Shown here piece by piece: positions 9,707-18,411 of a DNA stretch of 64,000 nt (within the stretch, counting starts at the first letter, position 1; the number at the start of each line of letters is the position of its first letter). Made by a program: the position numbers and the translations under genes. The notes below the pieces were generated by a model. That model saw only the letters and a list, made by a program, of their open reading frames with translations, was not told where the DNA came from and did not search any database. The stretch is taken from NCBI RefSeq assembly GCF_026965535.1, contig NZ_CP114039.1:8973461-9037460 (forward strand). The letters run 5' to 3'. Source of the stretch: Corallococcus sp. NCRR. GTDB lineage: Bacteria > Myxococcota > Myxococcia > Myxococcales > Myxococcaceae.

Positions 9707-10492
9707 ATGCGGGTTCGTCACATCGAGGCCGTGCTGGGCTGGCTGCTGCTCTGCGGGTGCCACTCCGCGGGCGGCGTCCCGGCGCGGCGGGAGTACCAGC
9801 AGACGCTGGATTCGGGCACGAACGCGTGCCGGCACAACCCCGCCTACTGCGCGGTCATGCCCGCGAGCGTTCGAACCACGGCACAAGCCGGTGCATCCGT
9901 GGCAGGGGCGCTGAAGGTCATGGATGCGGCGACCCAAAGCCGCCTGCATGACATCTTGAAGAAGTGCGCGACCCTGGCGGACCAGGAGGTGAACCTGCGG
10001 TTGCTCGACGGCAAGACGCCCACGGCGCAGCAGTGCGAGGAGCAGGTCGGGACGGATGCGGCGGGCAAACCCATCACCCGGGCCATGCAGTTGGGCCGGG
10101 AGAAGCACGAGGTGGCCCTCCGCTGCGTTCAGGAGCACCTGTCCGTTGAGCGGCCCGGTGGCTTCAGCCTGGAACAGCGGTACGGCTACGACATGAGGAC
10201 GGGAGCGCTCCGACTGATCACCCGCGCGGAAGCAGAAGCGTGGCTTCGGTCCGGACAGGCGGGCCAGCTTCTGGGCACGCTCATTCCGGACGTCGTCATC
10301 CATCTGGGAGATCCGCTTGCCCCCGAAGATGCGTTCGACTTCAAGTTTCCTTGCCCCATCAGTAACTCCGCGAGTTGGCGGCGCTATCCCCGCAACCATC
10401 CTTACGAGGGGAGGACACAAGGTCAGATGTATGAGCAGGCCTTGGGCATTCGTCCCTGGCTTGTCGTCCCCATCCTTGGAGCATCCCAGTGA
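9707..10492 (+). CDS. predicted lipoprotein toxin with restriction-nuclease-like C-terminus
   Basis: The 261-residue protein starts MRVRHIEAVLGWLLLCGCHS, a short lipoprotein signal with Cys16 or Cys18 as acylation site. The middle is helical and Cys-containing. The C-terminus has a PD-(D/E)xK-like arrangement: PDVVIHL (Asp195), then DAFDFK (Asp211, Lys213), then a Gln-rich helix start GRTQGQMY. This fits nuclease toxin domains of the restriction-endonuclease fold found in polymorphic toxins. The stop overlaps the start of the next gene by 4 bp, as expected for a toxin/immunity pair. Lipoprotein toxins exchanged between outer membranes (SitA) are known in Myxococcus; assignment to that system is inference. 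Codon use is looser than in flanking genes. Confidence 0.6.
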   Translation: MRVRHIEAVLGWLLLCGCHSAGGVPARREYQQTLDSGTNACRHNPAYCAVMPASVRTTAQAGASVAGALKVMDAATQSRLHDILKKCATLADQEVNLRLLDGKTPTAQQCEEQVGTDAAGKPITRAMQLGREKHEVALRCVQEHLSVERPGGFSLEQRYGYDMRTGALRLITRAEAEAWLRSGQAGQLLGTLIPDVVIHLGDPLAPEDAFDFKFPCPISNSASWRRYPRNHPYEGRTQGQMYEQALGIRPWLVVPILGASQ

Positions 10493-11394
10493 CTCGCTCT
10501 CATCCCCGCATCAGGATTCGCGCAGGGCACGGAGGCATGTTGCTCCGGGATGGCGTCAACATTGCCTTCTACTTGAGGCATTCGCACCAGGACATTACCC
10601 AGCGCATTGAACACGCCCTCCATGTGTTTCAGCAGGCCATCGCCCCGGCATCCCTGAGTTGGTATTGCGACTACGAAGGGGATTTCCACGAGCTCGACAG
10701 CACCGGGCGCGAGTTCCTCGAGCATGAATTCCATGCCCCCCACTTCGCCTATGTTCGACTGGCGGACCACGTCAACGGCGTGGGCGACTACAAATTCTTC
10801 TATAACGGCCAGTGGAGGGAGCAGCCTGATTCCCGTGACGCGGCACGGAGGTTGAGCACCGTCAGCTTCTGGCTCCCCACGGAGTTCCTGGAGGCGCAAG
10901 GGTCGCCTGTCGTCCACGAGCTGGCGCTGAAACTCTCAGCGGACCTGCCGTTTGCCTCCGGGCATGCGGGACTCGCATTCAATGGCCAGCTCGACCTCCT
11001 GGGTGTCGGCGACCTGGTTCATCGCGAACGCCTGCTCCATCCCGGAATGGATGTCCCGGATGAGTCCGCATCTCATTACCTGGGCCAATGCGTTCCCGGC
11101 GTCCATTGGATGAACTTCCTGGGTCCCCCGGTGCTCACGGAGCTGGGGGGCGTGGAGGCTCTTCGTGGACGGCTCAGGAGCCCTGGCACGACGGTGCAGT
11201 CGCTGCCCGGTGGGCGTGCGGTCATCACCCTGGGAAGTGAACCTGACGCGGGAGACGTGACGCAGAGCCCCGTGCTACCGGCCTACCGTGAGCTGGCCCG
11301 CGTCCTGGAGCCCTGGCTGTACTTCCAGGGCGACTCCCGCCGCTGGCGAGACACCGAAGCACAACGTCGATGGGAGCGCCGGTTCCTGGACTGA
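10489..11394 (+). CDS. DUF3396-type predicted immunity protein
   Basis: This 301-residue cytoplasmic protein starts at GTG 10489 inside the previous stop (GTGA), so the two are probably translated together. The sequence agrees with the DUF3396 'type VI immunity' family as I remember it: an early RDGVNIAFYLR segment, a central SWYCDYEGD motif, a Gly/His-rich HPGMDVPD region, VPGVHWMNFLGPPVL, and a C-terminal EPWLYF…RRWERRFLD. Proteins of this family sit after toxin genes and protect the producer. Position, coupling and family all suggest neutralisation of the toxin encoded just upstream. I have no direct evidence for the pairing. Confidence 0.65.
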   Translation: MTRSHPRIRIRAGHGGMLLRDGVNIAFYLRHSHQDITQRIEHALHVFQQAIAPASLSWYCDYEGDFHELDSTGREFLEHEFHAPHFAYVRLADHVNGVGDYKFFYNGQWREQPDSRDAARRLSTVSFWLPTEFLEAQGSPVVHELALKLSADLPFASGHAGLAFNGQLDLLGVGDLVHRERLLHPGMDVPDESASHYLGQCVPGVHWMNFLGPPVLTELGGVEALRGRLRSPGTTVQSLPGGRAVITLGSEPDAGDVTQSPVLPAYRELARVLEPWLYFQGDSRRWRDTEAQRRWERRFLD

Positions 11395-11408
11395 GCGGGG
11401 CTTCAGGC

Positions 11409-12317
11409 TCAGGGGAAGTTGATGCCACTCCACCGCGCCGTCCGGACGCCATCCACATCCGTGACGCTCAGTTGATAGCCATCTAGCTCCGCGTTGTTGA
11501 CATCGAACTCCAGGACCAAGGTCGCCTGAGACTCGTCCGTGATGGGGCCGGACTGAAAAGGCGGAAAGGATTGCCACTCCTTTCCCTTCCGGTCCACCAG
11601 CACGGCTTTCCCAATGGTCCATGGCTTCTTGTCGGCCGTCCTCAGCAACAACTGCACGGCCCTCCGCGGGCCCGACGTGAACACCGCACCTCTCTCAACC
11701 TGGAATGAGCACGGGCGCCTGCAGTTGATGCGCATCCACTTACCGTCGACCCCAATGCCAGGAAGCGACGTCGAGGCGATCAGGAGCCCCCGAAGGCCCA
11801 TCGGCTCACGCGCGCCCTCTCCCGAGGAAACGTGTTCCTGCCGCAAGCGCTCGATTTCCGCGCGAAGTTGCTGCACTTCCTGGTGGTACGACTCCGCGGA
11901 ACGCGCCCGCCGGTAGACCTCCACCTGCCGATCCACGGCACCTGAATCCACCACCAAGGTCAAAGACAACATCGAGGGAAGCGCCGAGTCCGTAGCCTTG
12001 AAGGGAATGGACAGCTTCAAGCGGTCCCCGCCCTGCAAGTCATTGGACGGAACGAGCACGAGAACGGAACTGCCCGTGCTCACCCGTGCGAACCGTGCTC
12101 GTGACTCCAGGCTCAGTTGGTCCTGCTGGATGTCGGTATCGAAGAGGAGCGTCGTGCTGACCCCAGGCCCGATGTGGATGGGGCGCGTCCCCTGGCCGTC
12201 CGCTCCCACTTCCATCCGGAGCGTCCCCTCAACCGCATCGTTCCCGACGGGAGGAGCCGCCAATACATGAGTCGACCAGAGAAGAACCGGAAGCGCGACG
12301 AACAGACAGGAGGGCAC
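11409..12317 (-). CDS. DUF2381 family exported protein (Myxococcus paralogous family)
   Basis: The 302-residue protein starts at GTG 12317 and has a signal peptide (LFVALPVLLWSTHVLA). An N-terminal beta-rich domain with GVSTTLLFDTDI and LSIPFKATDS is followed by a coiled-coil segment (EVQQLRAEIERLRQE, about 147-161) and a second beta-rich domain ending in WSGINFP. This layout matches the TIGR02268/DUF2381 family, known from multiple copies in Myxococcus and Stigmatella and of unknown function. It is probably periplasmic or surface associated. It lies 122 bp downstream of a kinase gene on the same strand, a pairing typical of the family. The stop is 14 bp from the convergent immunity gene. Confidence 0.72.
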   Translation of the reverse strand: MPSCLFVALPVLLWSTHVLAAPPVGNDAVEGTLRMEVGADGQGTRPIHIGPGVSTTLLFDTDIQQDQLSLESRARFARVSTGSSVLVLVPSNDLQGGDRLKLSIPFKATDSALPSMLSLTLVVDSGAVDRQVEVYRRARSAESYHQEVQQLRAEIERLRQEHVSSGEGAREPMGLRGLLIASTSLPGIGVDGKWMRINCRRPCSFQVERGAVFTSGPRRAVQLLLRTADKKPWTIGKAVLVDRKGKEWQSFPPFQSGPITDESQATLVLEFDVNNAELDGYQLSVTDVDGVRTARWSGINFP

Positions 12318-12439
12318 GGTGGGGAGGGCTCCTCGAACCGGGGCAGCAGGAGTTCCCTTCTATCACGGGGCGTTTCGCGTACCCGCTGTTCGCGGATGAC
12401 TCACCTCCACGAGTAGGCACCGATGCGGCGAAGTGCCGA

Positions 12440-14314
12440 CTACCTGGGCTCGTAGTACACGTTGAGACGCTTGACCCCCACCACACCGTACAACTGGTTC
12501 GGGACCCACCGGGTCGTGGCGGTGTCCGGGGTGTAGCCCTGGTCGTTCACCGGGTGGCCAAATTGACCGTTCTCCTCGTCAATGTACTCCATGCAAATGG
12601 GGAAGACCCTCCCGTCAGGTAGGGTGGCCTCCGTGAACAGCAGTCGGGTGATCAGCGGATCGAAAATCGCGCGGCCCTTCACGATCGTCCCTATCGGCAA
12701 GGCACCGCGCCTCGCCGCCGCATTATGGACGATGCCCTGGATGGGCCCTTCACGGACCTCCCTCTCGAACCTCTCCGCCTCCTTCAGCCAGAGGCCGTGC
12801 CAGATTTTGAAGCCGGACTTCAACTCCACCATGGCCTCCTTGGCTCCCGCCGGGCACGGTTCGCTCTGATCCTGGCGGGTGTTGGCACCACCGCCCGCGC
12901 ATGACACGCCCACGCAGGCCGCTACGGCCGCTCCAGCGACCTTCCGCATGACACCGCCGTCCGCTCGCGGGAGTTTCACGGACGGGGTCGCAATCTCGGT
13001 GGGCGCGGGCGGAGTCGGCTCCGCCGCAGCGGAAACACCCGCATCCGGCGAAGACGCCACCGCGAGCACGGCGGCATCGGGAAGACTCGGGGCTGGTGTC
13101 ACGGACGAACTTCCTTTCTCAGACACAGGCGCTACGACAGGTGGAGGCCGGTCCGGCGTCAGTCGCGCCAGCCCGAAGATCAAGAAGCCCAGCAGGAGTA
13201 CTCCCAGACCGAGCACCGCCCCGTTGCGACGGCGCCGCTTCGGCTCGACGGCCTTCGCGGGTGAGGACGGCTCCGCGGGCGCTGACTCCCGGGCTTGCGC
13301 TGTCAGCACCGGAGCGCTCCCGGGGAACTTGGACAGCGATACGACACCCCGGTCCAACCCGGCTTCATCTGGGGCCGCTGGGACGTCCAGCGAGACCTTC
13401 CAGTCCGAGTGGCGCTTGTCCTTGGCCGCATCCCAGAGCGCCTGCAGCAGCGTCTCCGTCCCCGAGTAGCGATCCTCGGGGCGCTTGGAGAGCAGCCGCA
13501 TCGCGATGTCCGAGAGGCTGGAGGGGACCTTGGGGTTGATGTCCTTCGGCGCTCTCGGCACCACCGTTTCGATGGCGGGCAGCAACCGTTCGTAGGGCAG
13601 GCGTGGGTCGAAGGCGTAGCCGTCCGTCAGGGACTCGTAGAGCAGCGCGCCCAGCGCATACAGGTCGCCCGGGATGCCCGCATCGAAGTTCGCTCCGGAC
13701 TTCCAGGAGCCTTCGCGCAGGAAGGTCACGCACTCGGGCGGCAGCAGGTGCGGCGACGCGGGCGCGACACCCACGGTCAGCGTGGAGGCCCCCGGGATGC
13801 GCGCAGTGCCCAGGTCGATGAGGATGGGGCGCTCATCCAGGCGGCGGATCAGCAGGTTGTCCGCCTTGAGGTCGCGGTGGTGCACACCCCGCCGGTGGAG
13901 ATCCGCCACCACCCGCACGACCTCCGTGTAGACGGTCAGCAGGTGCGCGGCGGAGGGCTTCACCCGCCAGCGCCACTCGTGGAACGTCTCGCCGTCCACG
14001 AAGTCCGTGACGTGGAAGAGGTAGCCGTCCGGTGGCTCCGGCCAGCGATCCACGGCGTGCACGCGCGGCAGGTTGGGATGCGGCGCGCACGCGAGCAGCG
14101 CCGCCACCTCCCGCGCGAGCCGTCCGTTGACGTCCTCTTCATCGCTGGCGTGCTGGTTCGCCGGACGCAACGCGAGCTTCAGCGCGTAGACGTTCCCACC
14201 CCGCTCCACCTTGAACACCCGGCCGAAGCCTCCCGCGCCGAGCGTCCCGACGATCCGCCAGGGGCCGACACTGTGGCCGACTTCAAGCTGGTCCGGGTGG
14301 AGCGGCGTGGTCAT
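12440..14314 (-). CDS. membrane-anchored Ser/Thr protein kinase, eukaryotic type
   Basis: The 624-residue protein begins with a Hanks-type kinase domain (about 17-295): glycine loop GAGGFG (26-31), Lys46, catalytic HRDLKADN (146-153) and DLG (167-169) in place of DFG. A basic stretch RRRR then a single membrane helix (about 365-383) puts a Pro/Ala-rich linker and a folded C-terminal domain (about 480-624) outside the cytoplasm. At residue 456 a second hydrophobic run (MRKVAGAAVAACVGVSCAGG) looks like an embedded signal/lipoprotein leader. Together with the DUF2381 protein it would form a sensory or signalling pair. Input and targets are unknown. Confidence 0.88.
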   Translation of the reverse strand: MTTPLHPDQLEVGHSVGPWRIVGTLGAGGFGRVFKVERGGNVYALKLALRPANQHASDEEDVNGRLAREVAALLACAPHPNLPRVHAVDRWPEPPDGYLFHVTDFVDGETFHEWRWRVKPSAAHLLTVYTEVVRVVADLHRRGVHHRDLKADNLLIRRLDERPILIDLGTARIPGASTLTVGVAPASPHLLPPECVTFLREGSWKSGANFDAGIPGDLYALGALLYESLTDGYAFDPRLPYERLLPAIETVVPRAPKDINPKVPSSLSDIAMRLLSKRPEDRYSGTETLLQALWDAAKDKRHSDWKVSLDVPAAPDEAGLDRGVVSLSKFPGSAPVLTAQARESAPAEPSSPAKAVEPKRRRRNGAVLGLGVLLLGFLIFGLARLTPDRPPPVVAPVSEKGSSSVTPAPSLPDAAVLAVASSPDAGVSAAAEPTPPAPTEIATPSVKLPRADGGVMRKVAGAAVAACVGVSCAGGGANTRQDQSEPCPAGAKEAMVELKSGFKIWHGLWLKEAERFEREVREGPIQGIVHNAAARRGALPIGTIVKGRAIFDPLITRLLFTEATLPDGRVFPICMEYIDEENGQFGHPVNDQGYTPDTATTRWVPNQLYGVVGVKRLNVYYEPR

Positions 14315-14680
14315 GACCCTGGCTCAAGCCGTGACACAACCTGGGAGGTGGGGACGGCCATGCGGGTTTTCAGGACCGGCGAGGGCGACTTCCCTGCCAC
14401 ACCCCACCGCGGAGGTCGGATTCCCCGCAATCCGCGAGCGTGCCCGGCCGATGACGGCGCGGACCCACTTGGCGGAACCACCCAGGGAGCGGTGTTCAAT
14501 GCGGACAACCTCCGGGGTTGACCCTATCTGGCCCTGCGGGGCTGTCACGTTTTTTCGTGACGCAGCAGGGGGGTCGACCCTGAACAGGCGTCCAACCCGC
14601 CAGGCAGCCTGAGGTTCGTGAAACAGGTTTCAGCCCGTCCGGATGTGACGGCCCCCTGTCTGGGATTGCGCGGGGGCCGG
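14315..14680. other. intergenic region upstream of the kinase gene
   Basis: These 366 bp lie between the kinase start and the TfuA stop and must hold the kinase promoter. I find no convincing gene: the short frames present have no ribosome site and a composition like antisense reading. A 6-bp perfect inverted repeat with a T6 loop (GTCACG at 14544-14549, CGTGAC at 14556-14561) is the only notable motif and could be an operator or a weak hairpin. Confidence 0.5.
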
Positions 14681-15940
14681 CTATTCGCCTTCGTCGGACG
14701 CGTCGTCCGCCTCCGCCAGCGCTCGGGCAGCCTGCTCCCACTGGCCTCCCAGTCGCGCCTCGGAAGCCAGGGCTTCGTCCCAGGAGGGACCATCCGGCAG
14801 CAGGCGCGACGCGTGCTTCAAGGCCAGGCGCTCCAGCGCGCGGGCTTCGCACAAGCGGCGAAGCTCCAGCGCGTCGAGCCCGTTCGCGGCGAGGAAGGCC
14901 TCACGGCGCGAGGCACGAACGTTCCGCTCGTTCCACCACGCGGCCTCCTCCGCGGCGATCTCCTCCTCGGTCGCGTCGAGCCCCAGCGAACGCGCCCAGC
15001 CCGCGAGCAACGCCCGCCGCAGGCCCGCCTCCGCCCAGGACTCCGCGTCGGGCGCGCCGCGCAGCAGTTCCATCACGCGCCCGGAGTCCACGGCGCGCGA
15101 GCCCACGCGCGTCACGTCCTCCATCAGGCGCCGGCGCCGCACCAGCGACGAAGGATTGCGCCGCGCTCCAGGTTGCATCGGAGGCGCACGGCGCACGAAC
15201 TCCGAGCCCGCGCGCACGCACTCGATGGCGTCCAGCCGCTTGAGGTCCTCCACGCCGCCCGCGAACCAGGCGTCCCAGGCGTCACGCACGGACCGGGTCC
15301 ACGCGGGCTCCACGGCCTCGCGGATCCGGGGCCAGGTGCGCTCCTGGTAGAAGATGCCCGAGGCCGCGTCCACCAGGGCCTGTGCCCCCGAACGGCCCAA
15401 TACGCGCGCCTTCCGCGCCAGCTCCGCCGCGTGCCGCACGTTCACCAGGGGAACGGTGAGCGGACGCCAACCGTGTTCGGCGTCCGCGTGCAGCAGCGCC
15501 ACTTCCGAGTCGTCCACCGCCACGCCGTCGCGATACCAGCCGAAGATGCGGCCCACGCCGACCACGCCGTGTTCGGACAGCTCCGAGGCCCGCAGCGCGC
15601 CCATGCTCCCGCCGCCGAAGACGGCTACACCGGCCTCCAGCGCCGCGAGCAGCTCGTGATGCCACACGGACGGCTGCGCCTCGAAGACGCCGTCCACCAG
15701 CACCAGCGCGCGGGGCTTGAGCGACAGCGCCCGCCAGACGTCTCCCTGCCGCGCGGGAGGCAACACCGTGCACGGCCCGATCCGCCGCGCCTCTGCCGCG
15801 GGCAACGAAGGCCCCAGGAACACCACCAGGTCGTCCGGCCGGCGCTTCACGCGGCTTCCATCACGAACAGGCCCGCCCGCCGCATCCGCGACGCCAGCAA
15901 CCACGGCCCCTGAACCCTTCACACCGGACCGCCGCTTCAC
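14681..15940 (-). CDS. TfuA-like protein (YcaO partner)
   Basis: The 419-residue protein contains the TfuA core: VVFLGPSLP, then RPPARQGD-like PPARQGDV, LVDGVFEAQPSVWHHELLAAL, and the strongly typical GGGSMGALRASEL. In characterised cases TfuA recruits sulfur and works with YcaO to turn peptide amides into thioamides (thioviridamide-type peptides, methyl-coenzyme M reductase thioglycine). The GTG start at 15940 overlaps the YcaO stop by 4 bp with GGAG upstream, so the pair is translationally coupled; GTG 15850 would begin right before the conserved domain. The C-terminal 170 residues are helical and Ala/Glu-rich, longer than in minimal TfuA proteins. Confidence 0.85.
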   Translation of the reverse strand: MKRRSGVKGSGAVVAGVADAAGGPVRDGSRVKRRPDDLVVFLGPSLPAAEARRIGPCTVLPPARQGDVWRALSLKPRALVLVDGVFEAQPSVWHHELLAALEAGVAVFGGGSMGALRASELSEHGVVGVGRIFGWYRDGVAVDDSEVALLHADAEHGWRPLTVPLVNVRHAAELARKARVLGRSGAQALVDAASGIFYQERTWPRIREAVEPAWTRSVRDAWDAWFAGGVEDLKRLDAIECVRAGSEFVRRAPPMQPGARRNPSSLVRRRRLMEDVTRVGSRAVDSGRVMELLRGAPDAESWAEAGLRRALLAGWARSLGLDATEEEIAAEEAAWWNERNVRASRREAFLAANGLDALELRRLCEARALERLALKHASRLLPDGPSWDEALASEARLGGQWEQAARALAEADDASDEGE

Positions 15941-17091
15941 AGGAGCTCCGAGACGCGCATGCCCGGCACCACGACCTTCCACACGTGCAACCCGGGCACC
16001 GGTGCATCCAGCGCCACGCCTGCCACCTGCGTGAACCCCGCGCCGTCCAGCAGCGACAACACCGTGCGCACCTTCGCCGCCGCGGTCTTCGCGCGCCGGT
16101 CCAGCGCGTCCGGCATCGCGTCCACTCCGCGACGGGGTCTCACTTCGGACAGCGCCTGCGCGAACCCCAGCGCCGCATCACGGTCCGCCGCCGCCACGTC
16201 CTCACGGGCTCCGTGGATGTCCGTAAGCCTCGATTGCGCCGCTTCCAGCAAGGCCTTCAGCAACGCCTCATCCCGGTCCAGCGCGCACGCGTAGCCGGCC
16301 GTGAGCGGCACCGGCCCTTCGTCCGCGTCCACCAGCACCGCCGCCGCCACGGGCAGCCCCACCCTCCCCTTCGTCCGGGGCGCGGGCGTCACATCGAAGA
16401 GGTAGGCCCGAAACCCCTGGGCCTTCAGCGCGTCCCTCAGCGCCGCCGTGCGCGGGGCCCCGTCCTCCAGGTCCTCCGGCCGCAGCATCCGCCCCACCAC
16501 GCCCTCCTCCGACCAGCCCTCCGGCAGGGCCCGCGACAACTGGTCACGCTCCGTGGCCTCCAGCAGCGCGTGCAGCAGCGCCGGGTCCGACTCCGGATGC
16601 GCACCGGAGCCATTCGTCGTCCACGCCACCGACACCGGCCCCAGCGCCACCGTCCCGGAAGGCGGGCAGTACACCCCCTGCGCCGGCACCCAGACCCGCT
16701 CGTCCCCGACCAGCGTCCGGGCCTCGCACCACGCCAGCCGCACCGCCGGCCCCGCGAGCCTTGGCGCCACCACCGCGCCCGCCGACCCGAGCGACTCCAC
16801 GCCCCAGACGGTGTCGCCCGCCCTCTCCAACTCCGCCTGGGAGCCCCAGCGCAGCCGCTCCGGCCGCACCGTCTCCGCCGCCCACAGCTCCGCGGTCTCG
16901 AAGAGCGCGCCCCGGGCCGCGGCCTCGAACGTCAGCCCCTTGCCATTACACACCTGGAGCACGTGTCCGCCCGGACGCACCGCGCAGGCGACCTCCACGC
17001 CGGTGCGGTCCAGGCCGGTGACCCGGGCGACCCGGGTCACTCCCAGGCCCCGGGCCAGGGCATCGAGGAAGGCGGGGGAGATGGATTCCAT
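15937..17091 (-). CDS. YcaO family ATP-dependent cyclodehydratase/thioamidase
   Basis: The 384-residue enzyme shows the YcaO glutamate/arginine clusters that bind ATP: ALFETAELWAAE (about 65-76), LLEATERDQLSR (about 185-196) and LLEAAQSRLTDI (about 275-286). YcaO proteins phosphorylate a backbone amide oxygen; with TfuA next door the expected product is a thioamide. The start at ATG 17091 gives the normal family N-terminus; GTG 17106 is an alternative. It is first in a two-gene operon with the TfuA gene and divergent from a peroxiredoxin 120 bp away. No precursor peptide gene is visible beside it, so the substrate may be a larger or distant protein. Confidence 0.87.
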   Translation of the reverse strand: MESISPAFLDALARGLGVTRVARVTGLDRTGVEVACAVRPGGHVLQVCNGKGLTFEAAARGALFETAELWAAETVRPERLRWGSQAELERAGDTVWGVESLGSAGAVVAPRLAGPAVRLAWCEARTLVGDERVWVPAQGVYCPPSGTVALGPVSVAWTTNGSGAHPESDPALLHALLEATERDQLSRALPEGWSEEGVVGRMLRPEDLEDGAPRTAALRDALKAQGFRAYLFDVTPAPRTKGRVGLPVAAAVLVDADEGPVPLTAGYACALDRDEALLKALLEAAQSRLTDIHGAREDVAAADRDAALGFAQALSEVRPRRGVDAMPDALDRRAKTAAAKVRTVLSLLDGAGFTQVAGVALDAPVPGLHVWKVVVPGMRVSELL

Positions 17092-17211
17092 CAAGGCAGG
17101 CGACACGGAGGGGCACCTTAGCGGACACCCGGCGCGGCGCGGCATGGGATGACGGGGAAAACGTGGTAGGGGAAGGGCAGCCCCGCCGTCTCGGGATGGA
17201 GCGCGCATCGA

Positions 17212-17688
17212 ATGATTGCCGTCGGAGAACTCGCACCGGACTTCGCAGCGACCGGCTGCCACGGGCAGACCGTTCGATTGTCGGAGCTGCGAGGCCGGCG
17301 CGTCGTGCTCTTCTTCTTCCCCCGCGCCTTCACCGTGGGGTGCACCATCGAGAACCGCGCCTTCAGGGACAACCACGAGCGGATCCGCTCGCTGGGCGCG
17401 GAGCTTGTCGGCGTCTCCGTGGACACGCTCACCACCCAGTGCGACTTCGCTGAACAGGAGGGCATCCACTTCGCCCTCCTGGGAGACGACGAGCGGCGCA
17501 TCAGCCGCGCCTGGGGCGTGCTGTGGCCGGTCCTCAACATCGACCGGCGCGTCACCTTCATCATCGGCGCGGACGGCGTCGTCGAACACGTCATCCACCA
17601 CGAGGTGCGCGTCTACCGCCACCTGGACGACGTGCTCAAATACCTCCAGGCCCACCCCACCCCGGGCGGCGACACCGCCTCCGCCTGA
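17212..17688 (+). CDS. peroxiredoxin, AhpC/TSA (BCP-like)
   Basis: The 158-residue protein has the peroxiredoxin active-site motif P37-x-x-x-T41-x-x-C44 (PRAFTVGC), with Cys44 as peroxidatic cysteine. No cysteine stands five residues later, unlike classic BCP, so the resolving partner is either another Cys (Cys16 or the one in TTQCDF) or an external thiol. It reduces hydrogen peroxide and organic peroxides in the cytoplasm. It is transcribed away from the YcaO operon and may share a short divergent promoter region with it. Confidence 0.9.
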   Translation: MIAVGELAPDFAATGCHGQTVRLSELRGRRVVLFFFPRAFTVGCTIENRAFRDNHERIRSLGAELVGVSVDTLTTQCDFAEQEGIHFALLGDDERRISRAWGVLWPVLNIDRRVTFIIGADGVVEHVIHHEVRVYRHLDDVLKYLQAHPTPGGDTASA

Positions 17689-17796
17689 GGCCTAGGGCCC
17701 GCCCGCCTGCCCGGTACCGGACGTCTCCCCCACATCTCCAAAAGCGAAAAACGGACCGGAAAATAACCTTCCGTCCCCTGGAGGGTTGGAGCCCCT

Positions 17797-18411
17797 GTGA
17801 GCGGACGGGTCCTAGGACTGGTGCGGCCCGGTGGGGCCGTGAGCGCTCTCTCGGATGAGGCCCTGTGCGGGGCCTTCCTCGCGGGGGACGCGACGGCGTT
17901 CGGCCAGCTCTTCGAACGGCACCGGGGCCTCGTCTTCTCGCTGATGCGCCGCTACACCGTGAGCGCGGAGGACGCGGCGGACCTGACGCAGCAGGCGTTC
18001 CTCCGGGCCCTGGAAGCATCGCGGCGGGTGTTCGCGCGCTTCACGCCCACCACGCCCACGCCGTTCCGTTCGTGGCTGGTGCGGGTGGCGCTCAACCTGG
18101 CGAAGAACCACGCGCGCCAGGGGCTGCGGTGGCGGCCGGTGCTGGTGGAGTCGGTGACGGATGACGTGGCGGCGGACATGAGCGAGGGCGCGGACGCGTC
18201 GCTGGAGCGCACCCAGCAGGGCCAACGGGTGCGCCAGGCGGTGCTCGCCCTGCCCCGCCGTCAGCGCGAGGTGCTGACGCTGCGCGTGGACGGCGGTCTG
18301 CCGTTCAAGGACATCGCGGAGACGCTGGGCATCACGGAGAACAACGCGAAGGTGCAGTTCCACCTCGCGGTGAAACGGTTGAAGGCCGACGTGGCCGGGG
18401 AGACGCGGTGA
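17797..18411 (+). CDS. ECF-type RNA polymerase sigma factor
   Basis: The 204-residue protein has sigma region 2 (DATAFGQLFERHRGLVFSLMRRY, DLTQQAFLRALE) and region 4 (LPRRQREVLTLRV, FKDIAETLGITENNAKVQFHLAVKRL), without regions 1 or 3, as in extracytoplasmic-function sigma factors. GTG 17797 is preceded by GGAG at a good distance. It is first in a three-gene operon with an anti-sigma factor and a Spy-like protein, joined by overlapping stop/start codons. An A-rich patch GGAAAATAAC at 17758-17767 may be part of an autoregulated promoter, but I cannot define the -10 element. Confidence 0.9.
   Translation: MSGRVLGLVRPGGAVSALSDEALCGAFLAGDATAFGQLFERHRGLVFSLMRRYTVSAEDAADLTQQAFLRALEASRRVFARFTPTTPTPFRSWLVRVALNLAKNHARQGLRWRPVLVESVTDDVAADMSEGADASLERTQQGQRVRQAVLALPRRQREVLTLRVDGGLPFKDIAETLGITENNAKVQFHLAVKRLKADVAGETR

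Noticed and set aside
14324-14548. Small minus-strand ORFs as RiPP precursor candidates for the YcaO-TfuA pair
   Set aside because: No ribosome site, no leader/core pattern, and they lie beyond the TfuA stop in the kinase promoter region.
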